Source: an uncultured Prevotella sp.
GTDB lineage: Bacteria; Bacteroidota; Bacteroidia; Bacteroidales; Bacteroidaceae
DNA: 18,696 nucleotides
Assembly (NCBI GenBank): GCA_934229335.1
Contig: CAKQDQ010000037.1
Coordinates: forward strand, 1-18,696
Direction of reading: 5' to 3'
Part shown: piece after piece, positions 16,356 to 18,696 of the stretch
How positions within the stretch are numbered: position 1 is the first letter of the stretch
Layout: each line of letters begins with the position of its first letter
Translations under genes and position numbers: made by a program
The notes under the pieces: generated by a model
What the model saw: the letters and a program-made list of their open reading frames with translations, nothing else
Databases searched by the model: none
What the model was told of the DNA's origin: nothing

Positions 16356-18284
16356 ATGAGAAAGATAATATTCTTTATAGTTATGTCATTACTGTTAACA
16401 GGTAAGGCTTTCTGTCAGTCAGACAATGATGTAACGACAATGTTTCCATATGCAAGCACTATAAAATCAGATGTAACTCCTTGTCAAGCAAAACTCTACA
16501 GTGTAAGACTTACGGGTTCCTATACTTACGTAACGATAGAACTAACAGCAACCAAGAATGCGGATAGACTCAATTATTGGACAAGTGAAAAAACTTATGT
16601 AGAGTCAGGTTATGCGAGATTACCCCTATTAGGTGCGAAAAAAGATGATACCTATCATAGTTGTACTTATAGTGACGGTTGGGGATGGGATAATGTAAAG
16701 AAAGGAGGAAAGTATTATTATACACTAATCTTTAGTGGTCGAATACCTGAGGGCAATACCAATTTTTCTTTGATAGACCCAGCGACAAGTGGTAGAGGAT
16801 TTAGTTTTCCTAATTACACTATTAATAATCCAAAAACTCATTCTATAATAGACGAGGGATATTGTAGAGAGAATATAGATGAGAACAATGATGGTATTTG
16901 TGGCATATATGAAGAAGTGGGTAATACCAAATATAGATTGGCATGTATAAAGAGCAATGGTAAATATTTTCTAATTTATTTAGGTTGCTCTGATAGAATT
17001 ACTTGGTGGTTTCAAGGAGACTTGAAGGCCTCTCTTGAGGAAAGTGCAACTTTGGGAACATTTAAGGCTACTTGGATAATGCGGAATAAAACCAAGGAAG
17101 ATAATACTTACGTTTTTTTTGATGGAACGACAATGAAGACATTAATGCCGAATGGTAATCCTTCCGAGAGCACTTATGTGAAAATGTATCCAACAGCATC
17201 CTCTGGTGCTGGTATAGGAAGGGCAACAGACCCTGTTGATTCAGAATGGACAGGCACTGGATTTGCTCTTACTAACAATTATGTAGTAACAAATTATCAT
17301 GTTGTAGAAAATGCTAACACCATCCAAATTCAAGGGATAGACGGCAATTTTAACAGTAAGTATAATGCTACGGTTGTCGCTACAGACAAAAATAATGATT
17401 TAGCATTGCTAAAAGTAAGGGGATGTACAATTTCCTCAGCTAACATTCCTTATTCTGTAAAGTCTGTTACTTCAGATGTAGGAGAAGACGTGTTCGTATT
17501 AGGCTACCCATTGACTTCTACTATGGGTGACGAAATAAAGTTGACAACAGGAGTTATAAGTTCAAAGACTGGATTTCAGGGTGATGTGTCACAATATCAA
17601 ATATCAGCTCCTATACAACCTGGCAACAGTGGAGGTCCGCTCTTTGATAGCAAGGGCAACGTAATAGGTATAGTGTCAGCAAAGCATAAAGGGGCGGAAA
17701 ACGTAGGATATGCAATTAAGGCATCATACCTGCGTAACTTAATGGAAAGTGCAGTGTCTGATAATATATTGCCACAGAATAACAAAATATCAGAACTCAG
17801 CCTGAGTGGCAAGGTCAAGGCTGTCAAAAACTATGTGTATTACATCACTTGCTCTACCAAAGAAAATGCCAATAACAATAGTGGCAATTCTTACTCTAAC
17901 GGTTCGTCATATAATAGTGGCAGGACTTTCTATAATCCAAGTATTGCCACAACAGCGGCATCTACCTTAAAAATTCTGTCCGTAACATTGGAGGACAACA
18001 GAACAGTAATAAGACTGTCGTGTAACAATAGAGGCGAGAATGGCAGTTATTATGCGTGGGTAACCTTAGACCCTCAAACCTATATAGTAGCTAACGGGCA
18101 AAGGTATACACTTACCAAGGCAGAAGGCATTGCGCTTACGCCTAACAAGACATACTATACTTATAATGGAGAGAATAAGAATTTTACGTTATATTTTCCC
18201 GCAATACCCAAGTCAACAACATCTATTGACTTGGTAGAGAATAATGAAAGTGACTGGAGGTTTTACGGTATTAGTCTACACTAA
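16356..18284 (+). CDS. Secreted trypsin-like serine protease (S1C/HtrA-type) with flanking beta modules
   Basis: Predicted 642-residue exported protease. The signal peptide is MRKIIFFIVMSLLLTGKAFC; the preceding KAF is not a good lipobox. Residues about 45-142 form a beta-rich module, 165-280 a second unnamed region (GICGIYEEVG, FKATWIMRNKT, VFFDGTTMKTLM), and 285-460 the protease core. The catalytic triad is complete: His315 (TNYHVVE), Asp348 (NNDLALL) and Ser425 (GNSGGPLFD). No PDZ domain is seen, unlike DegP. An Asn/Ser-rich linker (about 500-525) leads to a C-terminal module (537-642) that resembles the N-terminal one in strand pattern. The gene is visibly AT-richer than polA-mutS, suggesting a different history. 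It has its own promoter and terminator. The substrate is unknown. Confidence 0.88.
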   Translation: MRKIIFFIVMSLLLTGKAFCQSDNDVTTMFPYASTIKSDVTPCQAKLYSVRLTGSYTYVTIELTATKNADRLNYWTSEKTYVESGYARLPLLGAKKDDTYHSCTYSDGWGWDNVKKGGKYYYTLIFSGRIPEGNTNFSLIDPATSGRGFSFPNYTINNPKTHSIIDEGYCRENIDENNDGICGIYEEVGNTKYRLACIKSNGKYFLIYLGCSDRITWWFQGDLKASLEESATLGTFKATWIMRNKTKEDNTYVFFDGTTMKTLMPNGNPSESTYVKMYPTASSGAGIGRATDPVDSEWTGTGFALTNNYVVTNYHVVENANTIQIQGIDGNFNSKYNATVVATDKNNDLALLKVRGCTISSANIPYSVKSVTSDVGEDVFVLGYPLTSTMGDEIKLTTGVISSKTGFQGDVSQYQISAPIQPGNSGGPLFDSKGNVIGIVSAKHKGAENVGYAIKASYLRNLMESAVSDNILPQNNKISELSLSGKVKAVKNYVYYITCSTKENANNNSGNSYSNGSSYNSGRTFYNPSIATTAASTLKILSVTLEDNRTVIRLSCNNRGENGSYYAWVTLDPQTYIVANGQRYTLTKAEGIALTPNKTYYTYNGENKNFTLYFPAIPKSTTSIDLVENNESDWRFYGISLH

Positions 18285-18443
18285 AATGGCACGGCGACAT
18301 ACCTCATTGACATAGAATTATAATTGTGGTAATTTATAGAAGCACTCCTATTCGTATTTGTAGGAATTGTTTTGGTATGACACGTAGCAATAACGACTAA
18401 TATCTATGCAACAGAACTATGACTTATCACGTTTCCTATAAAG

Positions 18444-18480
18444 AAAAAATCGCAGAATTATTACGTTCTGCGATTTTTTT
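18444..18480 (+). terminator. Intrinsic terminator after the trypsin-like protease
   Basis: AAAAAATCGCAGAA (18444-18457) pairs perfectly with TTCTGCGATTTTTT (18466-18479) around an 8-nt loop, and the T-run continues to 18481. The A-rich left side makes it symmetrical and possibly bidirectional. Confidence 0.85.
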
Positions 18481-18482
18481 TG

Positions 18483-18520
18483 TAAATTTGCAAACACTAT
18501 GTGACATATACATCACATAG
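18483..18520 (+). promoter_or_regulatory. Promoter-like element followed by an operator-like dyad
   Basis: TAAATTTG (18483-18490) followed by C matches the TAnnTTTG element, but no good TTTG lies 19-21 nt upstream because the terminator occupies that place. Six bases downstream, CTATGTGA (18497-18504) and TCACATAG (18513-18520) form a perfect 8-bp dyad with an 8-nt centre, positioned over the expected transcription start. It could be a repressor site or a leader hairpin for the Rpn-type gene. Confidence 0.4.
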
Positions 18521-18588
18521 CGCAAAGAGCAAAACGATACAGTGAGGTTCTATAAATTACCAACCCTCCCATATATATAGAAGTTTTC

Positions 18589-18620
18589 TTTGCCAAATAT
18601 TTTAAATAAGGTTACCATTG
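18589..18620 (+). promoter_or_regulatory. Alternative promoter close to the Rpn-type gene
   Basis: TTTG (18589-18592), exactly 20 nt, then TACCATTG (18613-18620), one mismatch from TAnnTTTG. This would give a leader of only about 16 nt before ATG 18642. Confidence 0.4.
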
Positions 18621-18641
18621 TACGAAAAATATACTCGCCCT

Positions 18642-18696
18642 ATGAGAGAAAGATACCTTAACCCACACACCGACTTCGGCTTCAAGCGACTGTTCG
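18642..18696 (+). CDS. Rpn family recombination-promoting nuclease / putative transposase, N-terminal fragment
   Basis: Only 18 complete codons are present before the window ends. They read MRERYLNPHTDFGFKRLF with a further G beginning the next codon, which is the hallmark opening (NP-TDFGFKKLFG) of the PD-(D/E)XK nuclease family transposase group (PF12784), common in many copies in Bacteroidales. Related E. coli Rpn proteins cleave DNA and promote RecA-independent recombination. The catalytic residues lie beyond the window, so activity cannot be judged. It follows a regulatory spacer with a terminator and two candidate promoters. Confidence 0.85.
   Translation, partial: MRERYLNPHTDFGFKRLF

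Larger units (their letters stand above)
18328..18561. repeat. 14-bp inverted repeat bracketing the regulatory spacer
   Basis: GGTAATTTATAGAA (18328-18341) and TTCTATAAATTACC (18548-18561) are perfect inverted copies 206 nt apart. Both are followed or preceded by a partial AGTG/CACT extension. The enclosed segment holds a terminator, a promoter-like site and a dyad. The core also occurs after the S8 protease (3349-3360). No target duplication is visible. The full spacer 18285-18641 contains no gene that I can support. Confidence 0.6.

Noticed and set aside
16356..16420. Lipoprotein signal on the trypsin-like protease
   Set aside because: The Cys at the end of the signal is preceded by KAF, not a lipobox with small residues, so ordinary signal peptidase I cleavage is more likely.
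1..18696. tRNA, rRNA or origin sequences
   Set aside because: No cloverleaf, rRNA segment or DnaA-box cluster was recognised by eye on either strand.

Overview
The window looks like a chromosomal segment of a Bacteroidales bacterium, most likely Prevotella or a close relative. Three things point there. The promoters I can read follow the Bacteroidetes pattern, TTTG about 20 nt upstream of TAnnTTTG, instead of the sigma70 pattern. Starts sit behind A-rich leaders without clear Shine-Dalgarno sites. The gene types also fit: a secreted S8 protease with a T9SS-like tail, a secreted GH43 enzyme, full-length B12-dependent MetH, and the start of an Rpn/PD-(D/E)XK 'transposase' nuclease. No species call can be made from sequence alone.

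Layout. 1-841: 3' end of polA. 842-1136: repeat-rich spacer with a degenerate 23-bp repeat, a hairpin, a 22-bp tandem array and a second hairpin. 1137-3341: secreted subtilisin-like protease. 3342-3464: convergent spacer with a long palindromic terminator. 3465-5360 (minus): secreted protein with two GH43 domains. 5361-5797: divergent spacer with promoters both ways. 5798-12824: metH, metF, ychF and lgt, all on the plus strand and each separated from the next by a repeat-built spacer of roughly 150 bp. 12992-15625: mutS. 15626-15960: spacer with a nested palindrome and a strong hairpin. 15961-16206: small membrane protein. 16356-18284: secreted trypsin-like (HtrA-type) protease in visibly AT-richer DNA. 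18285-18641: regulatory spacer. 18642-18696: first 18 codons of an Rpn-family nuclease gene.

How the genes relate. metF and metH form a functional pair: MetF makes 5-methyl-tetrahydrofolate and MetH uses it to make methionine. polA, ychF, lgt and mutS are housekeeping genes. The S8 protease, the double GH43 and the trypsin-like protease are exported proteins suited to polymer or protein breakdown; no SusC/SusD pair is present, so the GH43 gene is not in a visible polysaccharide utilisation locus.

The most unusual content lies between the genes. At least three dispersed repeat families can be seen: (a) palindromes with GTAATCATAATT arms at three gene ends; (b) a 24-bp-period GT/AC-rich family forming long imperfect hairpins on both sides of metF, with a similar stretch inside the metH coding sequence at an interdomain linker; (c) a CTATAAATTACC motif present three times, two of them as an inverted pair around the regulatory spacer at the right end. 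An octanucleotide repeat abuts the metF start codon. I see no convincing new multi-gene system; the strongest leads are the repeat families and the protease whose catalytic domain is bracketed by two apparently related modules.
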